Assembly (NCBI RefSeq): GCF_001184025.1
Contig: NZ_BBYG01000009.1
Coordinates: 638,145-702,144, forward strand
Direction of reading: 5' to 3'
DNA from: Streptomyces maremycinicus
GTDB lineage: Bacteria > Actinomycetota > Actinomycetes > Streptomycetales > Streptomycetaceae
Length of the DNA stretch: 64,000 bases
Shown here: one piece after another, positions 17,694 through 26,799 of the stretch
Layout: each line of letters begins with the position of its first letter
Position numbering within the stretch: position 1 is the first letter of the stretch
Program-made: the position numbers and the translations under genes
The notes under the pieces: model-generated
Told to the model about the DNA's origin: nothing
Seen by the model: only the letters and a program-made list of their open reading frames with translations
The model's database searches: none

Positions 17694-17729
17694 TGGTGGT
17701 GCGACGGACGGTTGTCCGTCGCACCACCA
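17694..17729. terminator. 16-bp perfect inverted repeat, probable terminator of the peptide ABC operon
   Basis: Arms 17694-17709 and 17714-17729 with a four-base GGTT loop. It lies 160 bases beyond the ABC operon stop and 70 bases before the glycosyltransferase start, both leftward. It could end the first unit or act as an operator for the second. Confidence 0.65.
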
Positions 17730-17888
17730 AAAGGGGTGAACGGTCGTAACTTTCCCGTGCGGGTCGCGTTCGGTCGCGCTAGGAGATCATCCGACCGCTG
17801 AACGTCACATCACACGGGTCGTACGGGGCGCAGAGGGGCCGTAAGGGCCCTACGGGTCGTGCTGGTCCTGCGGGTACGGGTACGGGTC

Positions 17889-19649
17889 TCAGGTCAGGGC
17901 CGGCTCCCGTCGCTCGGCGCGTCGTCGCTCGGCGCGTCGTCGGGCGGCGACCGCCGGGTCGAGTGCCGGTACGGCGGCCAGGAGTTGCCGGGTGTACGGG
18001 TCACGCGGCGACTCGTACACCTCGTCGGCGGGCCCCTCCTCGACGACACGGCCGCGCCGCATCACCGCGACCCGGTCGCTGACCTGGCGTACCACGGCGA
18101 GGTCATGCGCGACGAAGACCAGCGCGAGGCCGAGTTCGCGTTGGAGCTCGCCGAGCAGCGCGACGACCTGGGCCTGGGTGGTCACGTCGAGCGCGGAGAC
18201 CGGCTCGTCGCACACGATGACGCTCGGGTCGGCCGCGAGCGCCCGCGCGATGCCGACGCGCTGGCGCTGACCGCCGCTGAACTCGTGCGGGTAGCGGTCG
18301 TAGTGCGCCGCTTCGAGTCCCACGCGCTCCAGCAGTTCCGTCACCCGCGCCCGGACGGCCGTCTCGTCCCTCGCCCGCCCGCCTCGCGCGCCCCGCCCGC
18401 CTCGCGCGCGGGCGCGGAGCGGGTCGGCGATGGACTCGCCGACGCTGCGGCGGGGGTTGAGGGAGGAGACGGGATCCTGGAAGACCATCTGCACGGCCGG
18501 GTTCACCCCCGACGACACCCGGCCCTCGTACCGGACCTCGCCGGCCGTCGGCTCCAGCAGTCCGACCAGCATCCGGCCGAGCGTCGTCTTGCCGCTGCCG
18601 CTCTCGCCGACGACGCCGAGGGTCTCGCCCCGGCGGACGGTCAGCGACACGCCGTCCACGGCCGCGAGGGCCCGCTTGCCGCGCCCGAACTCGCGGCGCA
18701 GCCCGTGCGCCTCCAGTACGACCTCGTCCGACGGCCCGGCGACCGCGCGCCGCCCGTCCGCCCGCGGCCCGTCCGCCCGCACGCTGTCCGCCCGCGGCCC
18801 GTCCGCGTCGGGTCGGCGGGCGTCAGGAAGCGGCCCGCCGGACTTCTCCGACGGCTGCTCCCCCGCCGTTCGGCGGGCCTCCACCCGGGGCACGGCTCCG
18901 AGCAGCTCGCGGGTGTACGGCTGCGCCGGAGCCGCCAGCACGGCTCCCACCGGCCCGTGCTCGACGAGCCGGCCGTGCCGCATGACCAGCACCTCGTCGA
19001 CGCTCTCCGCCGCCACGCCCACGTCGTGCGTGACCAGCAGCAGCCCCATGCCGGTCTCCTCCCGCAGGGTGTGCAGCAGGTCGAGGATCTGGGCCTGGAC
19101 GGTCACGTCGAGCGCGGTCGTCGGCTCGTCGGCGATCAGCAGGTCGGGCTCGCAGGCCAGTGCCATGGCGATGAGGGCGCGCTGGCGCATACCGCCGCTG
19201 AACTCGTGCGGCCGCGACCGGGAGCGCCGCACCGGGTCGGGTATCCCCACCCGCTCCAGCACCCGCACCGCACGCGCGCGTGCCGCACGGCGTGACACGC
19301 GCGTGTGCACCCGGTACACCTCGGCGATCTGGTCGCCGATGGCGTAGTACGGGTCGAGGGAGGACAGCGGGTCCTGGAAGACCATCGCCGCCCGGCCGCC
19401 GCGCAGCCGCCGCAGTTCCTCGTCGGAGGCGGTCCCGACGTCGGTCCCGGCGACCCGCACCGAGCCGCCGACGGTGGCCCCCGTCCCCCGGTGCAGCCCC
19501 AGGAGGGCCGAGGCGACCGTGGACTTGCCGGAGCCGGACTCGCCGACGAGGCCGAGCGCGGCGCCCTCCTCCAGGCGGAAGGAGAGGCCGTCCACGGCGC
19601 GCAGTGCGCCGAACTCGACCGTCAGGTCGGTGACGTCGACCAGGCTCAT
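17889..19649 (-). CDS. Peptide ABC importer, fused double ATPase (DppD-DppF type)
   Basis: 586 residues holding two complete ATPase domains. Domain 1 (about 1-265): GESGSGKST, signature SGGMRQR, Walker B LLIADEP. Domain 2 (about 320-575): [16 protein letters not shown], Walker B VIVCDEP. The linker is a low-complexity run of PRADG-like repeats. Most Dpp/Opp systems have separate ATPases; the fusion is common among streptomycete systems. Its ATG overlaps the permease stop (ATGA). The C-terminus has a repeated [11 protein letters not shown] from a small tandem duplication. Energises uptake through the two permeases encoded upstream. Confidence 0.93.
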   Translation of the reverse strand: MSLVDVTDLTVEFGALRAVDGLSFRLEEGAALGLVGESGSGKSTVASALLGLHRGTGATVGGSVRVAGTDVGTASDEELRRLRGGRAAMVFQDPLSSLDPYYAIGDQIAEVYRVHTRVSRRAARARAVRVLERVGIPDPVRRSRSRPHEFSGGMRQRALIAMALACEPDLLIADEPTTALDVTVQAQILDLLHTLREETGMGLLLVTHDVGVAAESVDEVLVMRHGRLVEHGPVGAVLAAPAQPYTRELLGAVPRVEARRTAGEQPSEKSGGPLPDARRPDADGPRADSVRADGPRADGRRAVAGPSDEVVLEAHGLRREFGRGKRALAAVDGVSLTVRRGETLGVVGESGSGKTTLGRMLVGLLEPTAGEVRYEGRVSSGVNPAVQMVFQDPVSSLNPRRSVGESIADPLRARARGGRGARGGRARDETAVRARVTELLERVGLEAAHYDRYPHEFSGGQRQRVGIARALAADPSVIVCDEPVSALDVTTQAQVVALLGELQRELGLALVFVAHDLAVVRQVSDRVAVMRRGRVVEEGPADEVYESPRDPYTRQLLAAVPALDPAVAARRRAERRRAERREPALT

Positions 19650-20653
19650 GAGAGCACCACCCGTCGGTCGGCCACCGCGTACAGGACGTCCGCGACGGCG
19701 TTGGCGAGGACCACGAAGAAACCGATGACCAGGACCATCCCGACGACCACCGGCAGGTCCACGACGTTGACCGCGTGCACCAGTTCCTGTCCGATGCCGG
19801 GGAGGCCGAAGAGGGTCTCGGTGAGCACCGCGCCGCCGACAGCGGAACCGAAGTTGTTCGCGTTCAGCGCGATGACCGGCGCGAACGCCCCGCGCAGCGC
19901 GTGCCGCCCGATGATCGACCGTTCGCCGACGCCGTACGCGCGGAAGGTGCGGATGTGGTCCTCGGCGAGGGTCTCCAGCATCGACGACCGGGTCAGCCGG
20001 GCGAACGAGGCGGCCTCGATGAGGGCGAGGGAGAGCCAGGGCAGCAGCAGGTTCCACGCCCACTGCTCGGGGTCGTCGGTGAGGTTCACGTACTGCGGGA
20101 AGGGCAGCAGCTGGAGTTCGCCGCAGACGACGATCATCAGGATGAGGCCGATCACGAACACGGGGGTGGCCGTGCCGGCCAGGGTGAGGGCGGTCAGGAG
20201 GCGCTCGGTGAGCCGTCCGCGCCGCCAGGCCGAGAGGACGCCGGTGCCGATGCCGAGGATCAGCCACAACACCATCGCGCCGAAGACGAGCGACAGACTC
20301 ACCGGCAGCTTGGCCAGGATCAGTCCGGTGACCTGCTGATCGCTCTGGTACGACAGCCCCAGGCAGGGCGCCCGGCAGTGCTCCACGGAGGTGCCGGTCG
20401 AGTAGTCCTGGCCCACGACGAGGCCCTCGATGAAGTGCCAGTACCGCACGTGGAGGGGTTCGTCGAGGCGCAGTTGCTCGGCGACCTGGTGCACCTGCGC
20501 CGGGGAGCAGCGCGGACCGCAGGTGATCTGGGCGACGTCGCCGGGCGTGACGTAGAAGACGACGTAGACGATCACCGAGATGGCGAACAGGGTGAGGACC
20601 GTGCCGATGCCCCGGCGCAGCACGAAGCCGGGGAGGCCGCCGAAGCCGCTCAT
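19646..20653 (-). CDS. Peptide ABC importer permease, DppB type
   Basis: 335 residues, six predicted membrane helices. The N-terminal helix LRRGIGTVLTLFAISVIVYV is followed by the periplasmic loop with LDEPLHVRYWHF, and the ABC permease EAA-type loop EAASFARLTRSSMLETL is present. Two cysteine pairs (CGPRCS and CRAPC) occur in the extracytoplasmic loop, which is somewhat longer than usual. Overlaps both neighbours by four bases, so the operon is tightly coupled. Confidence 0.92.
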   Translation of the reverse strand: MSGFGGLPGFVLRRGIGTVLTLFAISVIVYVVFYVTPGDVAQITCGPRCSPAQVHQVAEQLRLDEPLHVRYWHFIEGLVVGQDYSTGTSVEHCRAPCLGLSYQSDQQVTGLILAKLPVSLSLVFGAMVLWLILGIGTGVLSAWRRGRLTERLLTALTLAGTATPVFVIGLILMIVVCGELQLLPFPQYVNLTDDPEQWAWNLLLPWLSLALIEAASFARLTRSSMLETLAEDHIRTFRAYGVGERSIIGRHALRGAFAPVIALNANNFGSAVGGAVLTETLFGLPGIGQELVHAVNVVDLPVVVGMVLVIGFFVVLANAVADVLYAVADRRVVLS

Positions 20654-21699
20654 GAGGACGTCTCCTTCTCGGCGGCCGTGTCGGCCCGGTGTTCGCGCCG
20701 GCGGCCCGTTCCCACCCGCAGCCGGGAGGCCGCGCGCGGGTCGAGCGCGGTGCGCACGCCGTCGCCGAGGACGGTCAGCGCGAGGACGGTGACGAAGAGG
20801 GCGCCGGCGGGCAGCAGCAGGTACTGGGGGGCGGCCTGGTACCAGACGTCGGCGGCGGTGAGCATCTGTCCCCAGGACGGCGTCGGCGGCTTCACGCCGA
20901 CCCCGAGGAAGGACAGCGCGGCCTCGACGGTGATGTTCTGCGGCACGAGCAGCGCCGCGTAGGTGATGACGGGGGCCGCGAGCCCGGGCAGCAGTTCCCG
21001 GCGGGCGATGCGCCGGGTGCCCCAGCCGCTGAGCCGGGCCGCCGAGACGTAGTCGAGCCCCTTGAGGGTGAGCGTCTGGGCGCGTACCACCTTCGCGATG
21101 TTGCCCCAGGAGAGCAGGCCGATGACCAGGGTGACCAGGACGGGCCGGGGGAAGTTCGCCGGGACGATCGCGAGCAGCGCCAACGACATGATCATCAATG
21201 GCAGGGCGACGAAGATGTCGGTGATCCGGCTCAACAGTTGATCAACCCATCGGGTGCCGAGCGCGGCGGCGATGCCCAGGGTGACACCGAGGGCGACCTG
21301 GATCACGGTCGCGGCCAGCGCGACGCCCAGGGACACCCGGGCGCCGTGCACGAGACGGGCGAACAGGTCGCGTCCGGTCTGCGGTTCGACGCCGAGCCAG
21401 TGGTCGCCGTCGATGCCGCCGAGCGGGCCGACGGGCACGCCTCCGCGCGCGGAGTCGATGAGGGAGGGGTGGTAGGTGGTCGGGTCCTGGCCCTCGATGG
21501 CGGTGAGCAGCGGCGCGGCGAGCGCGACCAGGAGGAGCAGCGCGACGACGACCGCCGCGACGAGGGCGGCGCGCTGCGCTCGCAGCCGCCGCCAGAACTG
21601 ACGGGCCCCCGAGGCCCCCGGGACGGACGCGGGGTCCGTCCCGGGGGCCCGGGAGGCGAGGGCGGCCTCGGCGGCCGCCTCGGTGACTGCCTCGCTCAC
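20650..21699 (-). CDS. Peptide ABC importer permease, DppC type
   Basis: 349 residues. Ala/Pro-rich cytosolic N-terminus, then a helix LVAAVVVALLLLVALAAPLL, the conserved LGVEPQTGRDLFARLVHGAR segment, and the permease loop VRAQTLTLKGLDYVSAARLSG. SLGVGVKPPTPSWGQML near the end is typical of DppC. Starts five bases after the binding-protein stop. Partner of the DppB-type permease; together they form the membrane channel. Confidence 0.93.
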   Translation of the reverse strand: MSEAVTEAAAEAALASRAPGTDPASVPGASGARQFWRRLRAQRAALVAAVVVALLLLVALAAPLLTAIEGQDPTTYHPSLIDSARGGVPVGPLGGIDGDHWLGVEPQTGRDLFARLVHGARVSLGVALAATVIQVALGVTLGIAAALGTRWVDQLLSRITDIFVALPLMIMSLALLAIVPANFPRPVLVTLVIGLLSWGNIAKVVRAQTLTLKGLDYVSAARLSGWGTRRIARRELLPGLAAPVITYAALLVPQNITVEAALSFLGVGVKPPTPSWGQMLTAADVWYQAAPQYLLLPAGALFVTVLALTVLGDGVRTALDPRAASRLRVGTGRRREHRADTAAEKETSS

Positions 21700-21703
21700 G
21701 GTG

Positions 21704-23422
21704 CTACTTCACCGCGACCTGCGACGGATCCAGGACGCCGTCCCAGTCGCTGATGACGATGTTGCGGATGTCCTTGCCGTAGAGCCGCTTGTAGACGGGG
21801 TGGAACAGCGGCACGGTCAGCGCCTGGGCGCCGATCTTCTTGTCCAGTGCGCCCCACCGCTTCGCGGCGGCGTCGAGGTCGGTCAACTTGTTGATCGCGT
21901 CAATCTCGGCATTGACCGACTTGTCGTTCAGGAAGCCCGTGTTGAAGTTCGCGCCGTCCTTGACGATCTGGCGGCCGTCGAAGATCGGGGCGAGGAACGG
22001 ACCGCCGGAGGGCCAGTCGGCGCCCCAGTGGGCCAGGAAGAAGCCGGGCTCGGTCTTCACGTCGTGGATCGTGTCGGAGTAGTCGTTGTCCTCCAGGCCC
22101 TGGAGCTTGACGGTGATGCCGGCCTTCTTGAGCGCGTCCTGGATCGCGGTCGCGATCTCCGGGCTGGTCTCGAAGTCCTGGCTGTTGGAGTGGGTGAGGG
22201 TGACGGTCAGCCCGTTCGGGTGGCCGGCCTGCTTCAGCAGTTCCCTGGCCTTCGCCGCGTCGCCGGTCTTGCCCGCCGGGAACAGGTCGTAGGGCTCGTA
22301 GCCGAAGGACTTCTGGTTCGGCAGGTAGGTGGTGGCGGCCTCGGCGAGCGACGAGCCGCCGGCCGCGTTGACGACCGACGAGCGGTCGACGGCGTACGAG
22401 ATCGCCTGTCGCACCCTGATGTCGTCGAACGGCTTCACGTTCGGGTTGAACGCGATGTAGTTCGTGTAGCCGAAGTGGCCGGTGCCGACCCGCGCGGCGA
22501 GTGCCTTGTCCCCGCTGACCTTGGCGAGTTCGGCGGGGCCGAGGTTGGTGTCCGTGGTGATGGCGGTGGCGTCCGCCCCCTGGGACGCGGACAGCCGCTG
22601 GTTGATCACCGAGGAGTCGAGCCCGGACCGTACGTCGATCTTGTCGGGGTACGCCTTGCGCTCGGCGTCCGTCTTCGCCGACCAGTAGGTGTTGCGCTCC
22701 AGGGTGAGCCGCTCACCGTCGTTCTCGTTCTTGACGACCTTGTAGGGGCCGGACGAGACCGGGTGCTCCTCGTACTTCGTACCGGTGTCCTTGGCCTTGG
22801 GGACGGGCGCGAACTGCGTCTGGGTGGCCAGGTACGGGAACTCGCCCTCGGGCTTGTTCAGATGGAAGACGATCGTGCGGCTGTCCGGCGTCTCGATGGC
22901 GGCGAGGCCCTTGGGGTCCTTGTACGGCCCCTGGTAGTCGGCCGCGCCGACCAGCCAGTCCCGCAGGTAGGGCGCGCCGCCGGAGAGTTCGGGCGCGAAG
23001 GACCGCTCGATGCCGTACTTGATGTCGGCCGAGGTGATCGCGGTCCCGTCCTCGTACTTCAGGCCCTCCTTGAGGGTGTACGTCCATTCGGTGGCGTCCT
23101 TGTTGGGGCGCCCGGTGTCGGTGGCGAGGTCGGGGACGACGTCGGTGCCGGGGGCGCCGTTCTCGCGGTTGCGCGTGGTGAGGGTTCTGAACACCAGGGT
23201 GGGGACCTTGCCGCCGCCGGAGGTGTAGAGGCGGGCCGGGTCGAAGTCCTGCTGCGGGTTGCGGTTCAGGACGGTGAGCGTCCCGCCCTGGTGCGGGGCG
23301 GAGTCGCTGCCGGAGGCCTTGGCATCGTTGTCCTCAGGCCCGCAGGCGGCGGCACCCGCGGCCACCACCAGGCTGACGGATGCCGCGGCGACGCGGCGCG
23401 CTATGAGGGACGGTTGACGCAT
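21704..23422 (-). CDS. Peptide ABC importer solute-binding lipoprotein (SBP_bac_5)
   Basis: 572 residues from ATG 23422 with GAGAGG upstream. Lipoprotein signal with the lipobox cysteine at residue 27 (VVAAGAAAC). Family 5 features: GGTLTVLNRNPQQDFDPARLY, FNPNVKPFDDIRVRQAISYAVDR, and a C-terminal HPVYKRLYGKDIRN. It captures peptides outside the cell and feeds the two permeases. First structural gene of the operon. A 186-base untranslated segment and a short leader ORF lie upstream. Confidence 0.94.
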   Translation of the reverse strand: MRQPSLIARRVAAASVSLVVAAGAAACGPEDNDAKASGSDSAPHQGGTLTVLNRNPQQDFDPARLYTSGGGKVPTLVFRTLTTRNRENGAPGTDVVPDLATDTGRPNKDATEWTYTLKEGLKYEDGTAITSADIKYGIERSFAPELSGGAPYLRDWLVGAADYQGPYKDPKGLAAIETPDSRTIVFHLNKPEGEFPYLATQTQFAPVPKAKDTGTKYEEHPVSSGPYKVVKNENDGERLTLERNTYWSAKTDAERKAYPDKIDVRSGLDSSVINQRLSASQGADATAITTDTNLGPAELAKVSGDKALAARVGTGHFGYTNYIAFNPNVKPFDDIRVRQAISYAVDRSSVVNAAGGSSLAEAATTYLPNQKSFGYEPYDLFPAGKTGDAAKARELLKQAGHPNGLTVTLTHSNSQDFETSPEIATAIQDALKKAGITVKLQGLEDNDYSDTIHDVKTEPGFFLAHWGADWPSGGPFLAPIFDGRQIVKDGANFNTGFLNDKSVNAEIDAINKLTDLDAAAKRWGALDKKIGAQALTVPLFHPVYKRLYGKDIRNIVISDWDGVLDPSQVAVK

Positions 23423-23608
23423 CGGAATGACGACCTCTCGGTTGGCGGTCTCGCCGCCCCTGTGGGGCATCTCGATATACGAGACGTATGGACGAGGAGT
23501 GAGACGAAAGTGAACAGACGTCCACCCCGGCGCCGGTCGTCGACATGCCGTGACCACATCACGGCGGGAGATGAGAAGAATTCGCGACGCGCGCGCCTGG
23601 GGGCGGCG

Positions 23609-23704
23609 TCAGCGACAGTGGATGTCGGCCACGCAGAGCGCGGTCACGCCGAAGAGCGCCAGCTCGATGGCGGCGCTGCTGTCGACGGGATGACTAGACC
23701 ACAT
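23609..23704 (-). CDS. Putative leaderless 31-residue leader peptide upstream of the peptide ABC operon
   Basis: ATG at 23704 begins MWSSHPVD and the frame ends CVADIHCR before TGA. No ribosome site precedes it. Instead a TTGACA / 17-base spacer / CATATT promoter ends seven bases before the ATG, which would place the transcript start at the ATG itself. The two Cys codons and the His near the end are reminiscent of amino-acid-responsive leader peptides. It lies 186 bases before the binding-protein start. Assigned from layout alone; I do not recognise the family. Confidence 0.55.
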   Translation of the reverse strand: MWSSHPVDSSAAIELALFGVTALCVADIHCR

Positions 23705-23711
23705 ACGCAGC

Positions 23712-23740
23712 AATATGGAGGATCTTCGAGGGCATGTCAA
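23712..23740 (-). promoter_or_regulatory. Vegetative-type promoter for the leader peptide / peptide ABC operon
   Basis: On the minus strand TTGACA (23740-23735) and CATATT (23717-23712) are separated by 17 bases, close to the HrdB consensus. It begins 34 bases after the DUF3152 stop. The expected start point is at or next to the leader ATG. Confidence 0.65.
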
Positions 23741-23773
23741 CGCGCCCCGTGAGACACCTGTCCACCATGCGGC

Positions 23774-25174
23774 TCAACTGCCGGGATAGGGCCAGGCGTT
23801 GGGCAGGCAGTGGATGCCGTCGTGGTCGAGGAACTTCGTCTGCTGCTGCATGACGGGCGCCAGTTCGCCGTCCTTGTCGCAGGTGACATGGCTGTAGCCG
23901 AGGCGGTGGCCGACCTCGTGGTTGATCAGCATCTGCCGGTAGGCGTACATCTTGTCGCCGAAGGTCGCCGACCCCTGGGCCCACCGGTAGGCGTTGATCA
24001 TCACGCGCTCGGTGGAAGCCGAGTCGCAGGAGACGTTGTCCTGTGTGGTGTCCAGTCCGGACTTGGCGCACCACTCGGCGGTGGTCCCCGGGCTGGCGAG
24101 GGTGATGACGAAGTCGGCCGTGCCCGACTGGATCCGCTCGAAGGTGCGGGCGCCGTTGTGGGCCCAGCTGCGGTCGTCGTTGAGCGTCTGCTGCACGGCC
24201 TGCGCGAAGAGTTCGCCGTCCAGCCCGAGGCCCTGTTCCACGTCCACGCGGTAGGTGAACTTCTGCCCCTCGCCGGGGGCCTTGGCGATGCCCGCGACGG
24301 CGTCGAACTTCCCCGAGCCCTCGAGCCGCGGACTGAGCGCGTACTTCGTGCCCATCCGCTGCGCGTACGTGAGCGTGACCGTGCCGCCGGGGGCGCCCGG
24401 CGCGCCGGCGGACACCGAAGGGCTCGGCCGGTCGTCCCCGCGCGCGGTGTCGTCGACGGCCTCACGGGTCTGCCCCGAGGCGGCCCGCGACGGGGTGGAG
24501 TCGCCGTCCCGGCCGCTGGTGACCTGCCCGGCGACCACGACGGCCAGCACCGTGGTGACGGCGGCGGCCGCGATACCGGCGAACGCCCGCCCCTTGACCC
24601 CCTGGGTGGTCGCGGGCACGCCGGTGGGCGGCTCGTCGTCACCGCGGTCGACACCGGCCGGGGCGGTGGCACAGGAGACGGTGTCCCGGTCCCCGGCGGC
24701 GGCGGGATCCTGCACGCGCGCGGCGGCGAACGGCGTCCTCGCGCGCGTGAAGACGTCCTCGTCGTCCTCGCCGAAGGCGTCGAGGTAGTCCTGACGCGGG
24801 CCTTGACGGGAACCCGGACGTGGACCCTGGTGCGGGCCGTTCTGGGGCATGGGTCTCTGACGCGGTATCACGGGCTGCCCGGTACCCGCTGATCGTCCTC
24901 TCAAGTCACCCCAGCCGCCCCCGCTCTCCCGCTGCTCGGGGTGCCCGCCCCTCGCCACCTGCGGAAATCCATGGGCAGGGGTGCCTTCAGGAAAAGGGAA
25001 GCGCGGTACTCCGTGCGAGGGGGTCCCGTCGTATCCGGGGGGTGGCACCGGGACGCGGGCACCGCGCGGATCGCCCTGCGGAGGCGGCTGCGCGGACGCC
25101 CCCTGCGCCGCGCCCTTGGAACCGCCCGCGGCGGCACTCCTGGGCGCGGGTCCGCGCCGGCTGTGGCGTCCCAC
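23774..25174 (-). CDS. DUF3152 membrane-anchored protein with metzincin-like zinc motif
   Basis: 466 residues. A Pro/Gly/Arg-rich cytosolic N-terminus of about 190 residues is followed by one membrane helix (GIAAAAVTTVLAVVVAGQV). A Ser/Thr-rich stretch then leads to the conserved extracellular DUF3152 domain (about 265-466). That domain contains INHEVGHRLGYSH, an exact HExxHxxGxxH zinc signature, and four cysteines that could form disulfides (EWCAKS, NVSCDS, VTCDKD and IHCLP). It is probably a secreted-side metallopeptidase, though DUF3152 has no assigned function I know of. Its ATG follows the hydrolase stop by seven bases, so the two are likely cotranscribed. Confidence 0.85.
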   Translation of the reverse strand: MGRHSRRGPAPRSAAAGGSKGAAQGASAQPPPQGDPRGARVPVPPPGYDGTPSHGVPRFPFPEGTPAHGFPQVARGGHPEQRESGGGWGDLRGRSAGTGQPVIPRQRPMPQNGPHQGPRPGSRQGPRQDYLDAFGEDDEDVFTRARTPFAAARVQDPAAAGDRDTVSCATAPAGVDRGDDEPPTGVPATTQGVKGRAFAGIAAAAVTTVLAVVVAGQVTSGRDGDSTPSRAASGQTREAVDDTARGDDRPSPSVSAGAPGAPGGTVTLTYAQRMGTKYALSPRLEGSGKFDAVAGIAKAPGEGQKFTYRVDVEQGLGLDGELFAQAVQQTLNDDRSWAHNGARTFERIQSGTADFVITLASPGTTAEWCAKSGLDTTQDNVSCDSASTERVMINAYRWAQGSATFGDKMYAYRQMLINHEVGHRLGYSHVTCDKDGELAPVMQQQTKFLDHDGIHCLPNAWPYPGS

Positions 25175-25181
25175 GTAGGTC

Positions 25182-26159
25182 TCAGCCTCCCGAGGTATCG
25201 GTCGCGGTGGCGGTGTCGGCGAGCAGTTCCCGGAACGCCGTCGCCACCGTCTCGGGATACTCCATCATCGCCACGTGACCGGCGTCGGGCAGCGTGAGCA
25301 GGCGGGAGTCGCGGAAAGCGCGCGCGGCCCGCTGCGCCATGCGGAAACCGACGAGCTGGTCGCGACCACCGTAGACCAGGAGGGTGGGGGCGAGGACCCG
25401 CTCGGCCTGACGCCACAGCCCGTGTTGGCCGCCCAGCACGTACGCGCTGAGCAGACCGCGCGTGGAACGCGTCATCGCGTCCCAGAAGTACGGCAGCTGA
25501 AGGCGCCGCTCCAGCTCCTCCACCGCGTGCCGGAACGCGTCCGGGCTGACCCGCCCGGGATCGCCGTAACAGAGCGCCGTGACGCCGCGCACGCGCTGCT
25601 CGGCGGTCCACTCACGGGTGAACCTGGTGAAGAGCGCGGCCACGCCGGGCAGTCCGACCAGGCCCGTGGGCACCGCCGTCCGCTGCACCCGCAGTTCGGG
25701 CAGCGCGGGCGACACCAGCGTCAGCGTCCGCACGAGGTCGGGGCGGACCGCGGCGACACGCGTGGACACCGCGCCGCCCAGCGAGTTGCCGAAGAGGTGC
25801 ACGGGTCCGCGGTCGACGGCGTCGAGATAGCGGATCACGGCACGCGCGTGTGCCGTGATGGAGTAGTTGCCGTCGTCCGGCGGCGGGGAGTCGCCGAAGC
25901 CCGGCAGATCCACCGCCTCGCTCGCCACGACCCCGTCGAGCAGCGCCATCAGCGCGGACCAGTTCTGCGAGGAGCCGCCCAGGCCGTGCACGAACAGCGC
26001 GGGCTCCAGTCCCTCCCGCGCGGGAGGACGGGACCGGACCGTGAGCGTGACGCCCGGCAGCCCGACCGACCGGAGCCGCTCGCCCTCGGCGACCCGCACG
26101 GCGATCGCCTTCGGCAGCACACTGGTGGGCGGCACGGAGGGCAGCTCGGTCGAAGACAT
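25182..26159 (-). CDS. Alpha/beta-fold hydrolase
   Basis: 325 residues. FVHGLGGSSQNW supplies the oxyanion segment, GNSLGG the nucleophile Ser, YGGRDQLV the Asp and DAGHVAMMEYP the His. The overall pattern is that of an esterase, lipase or haloalkane-type hydrolase, and the substrate is unknown. First gene of a two-gene leftward unit with the DUF3152 protein. It is divergent from the small acidic protein at 26401, with 241 bases between them. Confidence 0.88.
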   Translation of the reverse strand: MSSTELPSVPPTSVLPKAIAVRVAEGERLRSVGLPGVTLTVRSRPPAREGLEPALFVHGLGGSSQNWSALMALLDGVVASEAVDLPGFGDSPPPDDGNYSITAHARAVIRYLDAVDRGPVHLFGNSLGGAVSTRVAAVRPDLVRTLTLVSPALPELRVQRTAVPTGLVGLPGVAALFTRFTREWTAEQRVRGVTALCYGDPGRVSPDAFRHAVEELERRLQLPYFWDAMTRSTRGLLSAYVLGGQHGLWRQAERVLAPTLLVYGGRDQLVGFRMAQRAARAFRDSRLLTLPDAGHVAMMEYPETVATAFRELLADTATATDTSGG

Positions 26160-26400
26160 GCGGGCAATGTTACGAGACGATCACGCACGCTCTCATGTGT
26201 TCGCCGTCACACGCGCGGGTCACCCGCGCGCGGGAGGGGCACCCGGCCCGCACCGCGCAGGAGTCGTACCGGCCCGGATCGGGGGCACTCCGCACGGCGA
26301 TCGCATGGCGTCCGAAACGGGTGTCTCCTAGGCTCGTAGCGAGGGCACCCGCTTGTGGCCCCTGCAACTCGCAGGGACGTTCGTAGGAAGGGAGCCCACC

Positions 26401-26619
26401 ATGGCCGTTGACCCCACCGACCCGGAGACATTCGAAGAGGACGACGACTTCGGGGAGATCGACGTCGAGGCGCCGGAGAACGACGCCGCCGAGCAGTACA
26501 CGGACGTCGTACCGGAGCGTGACGACTCCCTGGAGGACGCGGATCCCGCCCGGGCCGACGAAGCCGACCTCGCCGAACAGGCCCGCGTCGTCTCCCTCGA
26601 CGAGGACGACTATCGCTGA
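26401..26619 (+). CDS. Small highly acidic conserved hypothetical protein, 72 residues
   Basis: ATG 26401 is preceded by AGGAAGGGAG; the longer frame from 26353 lacks a site. About a third of residues are Asp or Glu, with no hydrophobic segment, cysteine or known domain, so it is probably disordered. It ends SLDEDDYR. A TAGGCT box near 26329-26334 could be its -10. No function can be assigned; the strong ribosome site and clean codon use support it as a real gene. Confidence 0.75.
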   Translation: MAVDPTDPETFEEDDDFGEIDVEAPENDAAEQYTDVVPERDDSLEDADPARADEADLAEQARVVSLDEDDYR

Positions 26620-26799
26620 CATGCTCCGAGCTGGAGCGGGCCGGAGTATGCCCGTAACATCCCGATCCGAAACGGTTTGCACCGCATTTGTCGTCGTCCA
26701 GTCCGTGAAATTCTGCGCTCGCACCGCGCACACCACGGTTACCGAAAAGTACGATGGCGGCGCGGCGCTCACCGCACGAGGACCACTTTGGGAGGCGGC

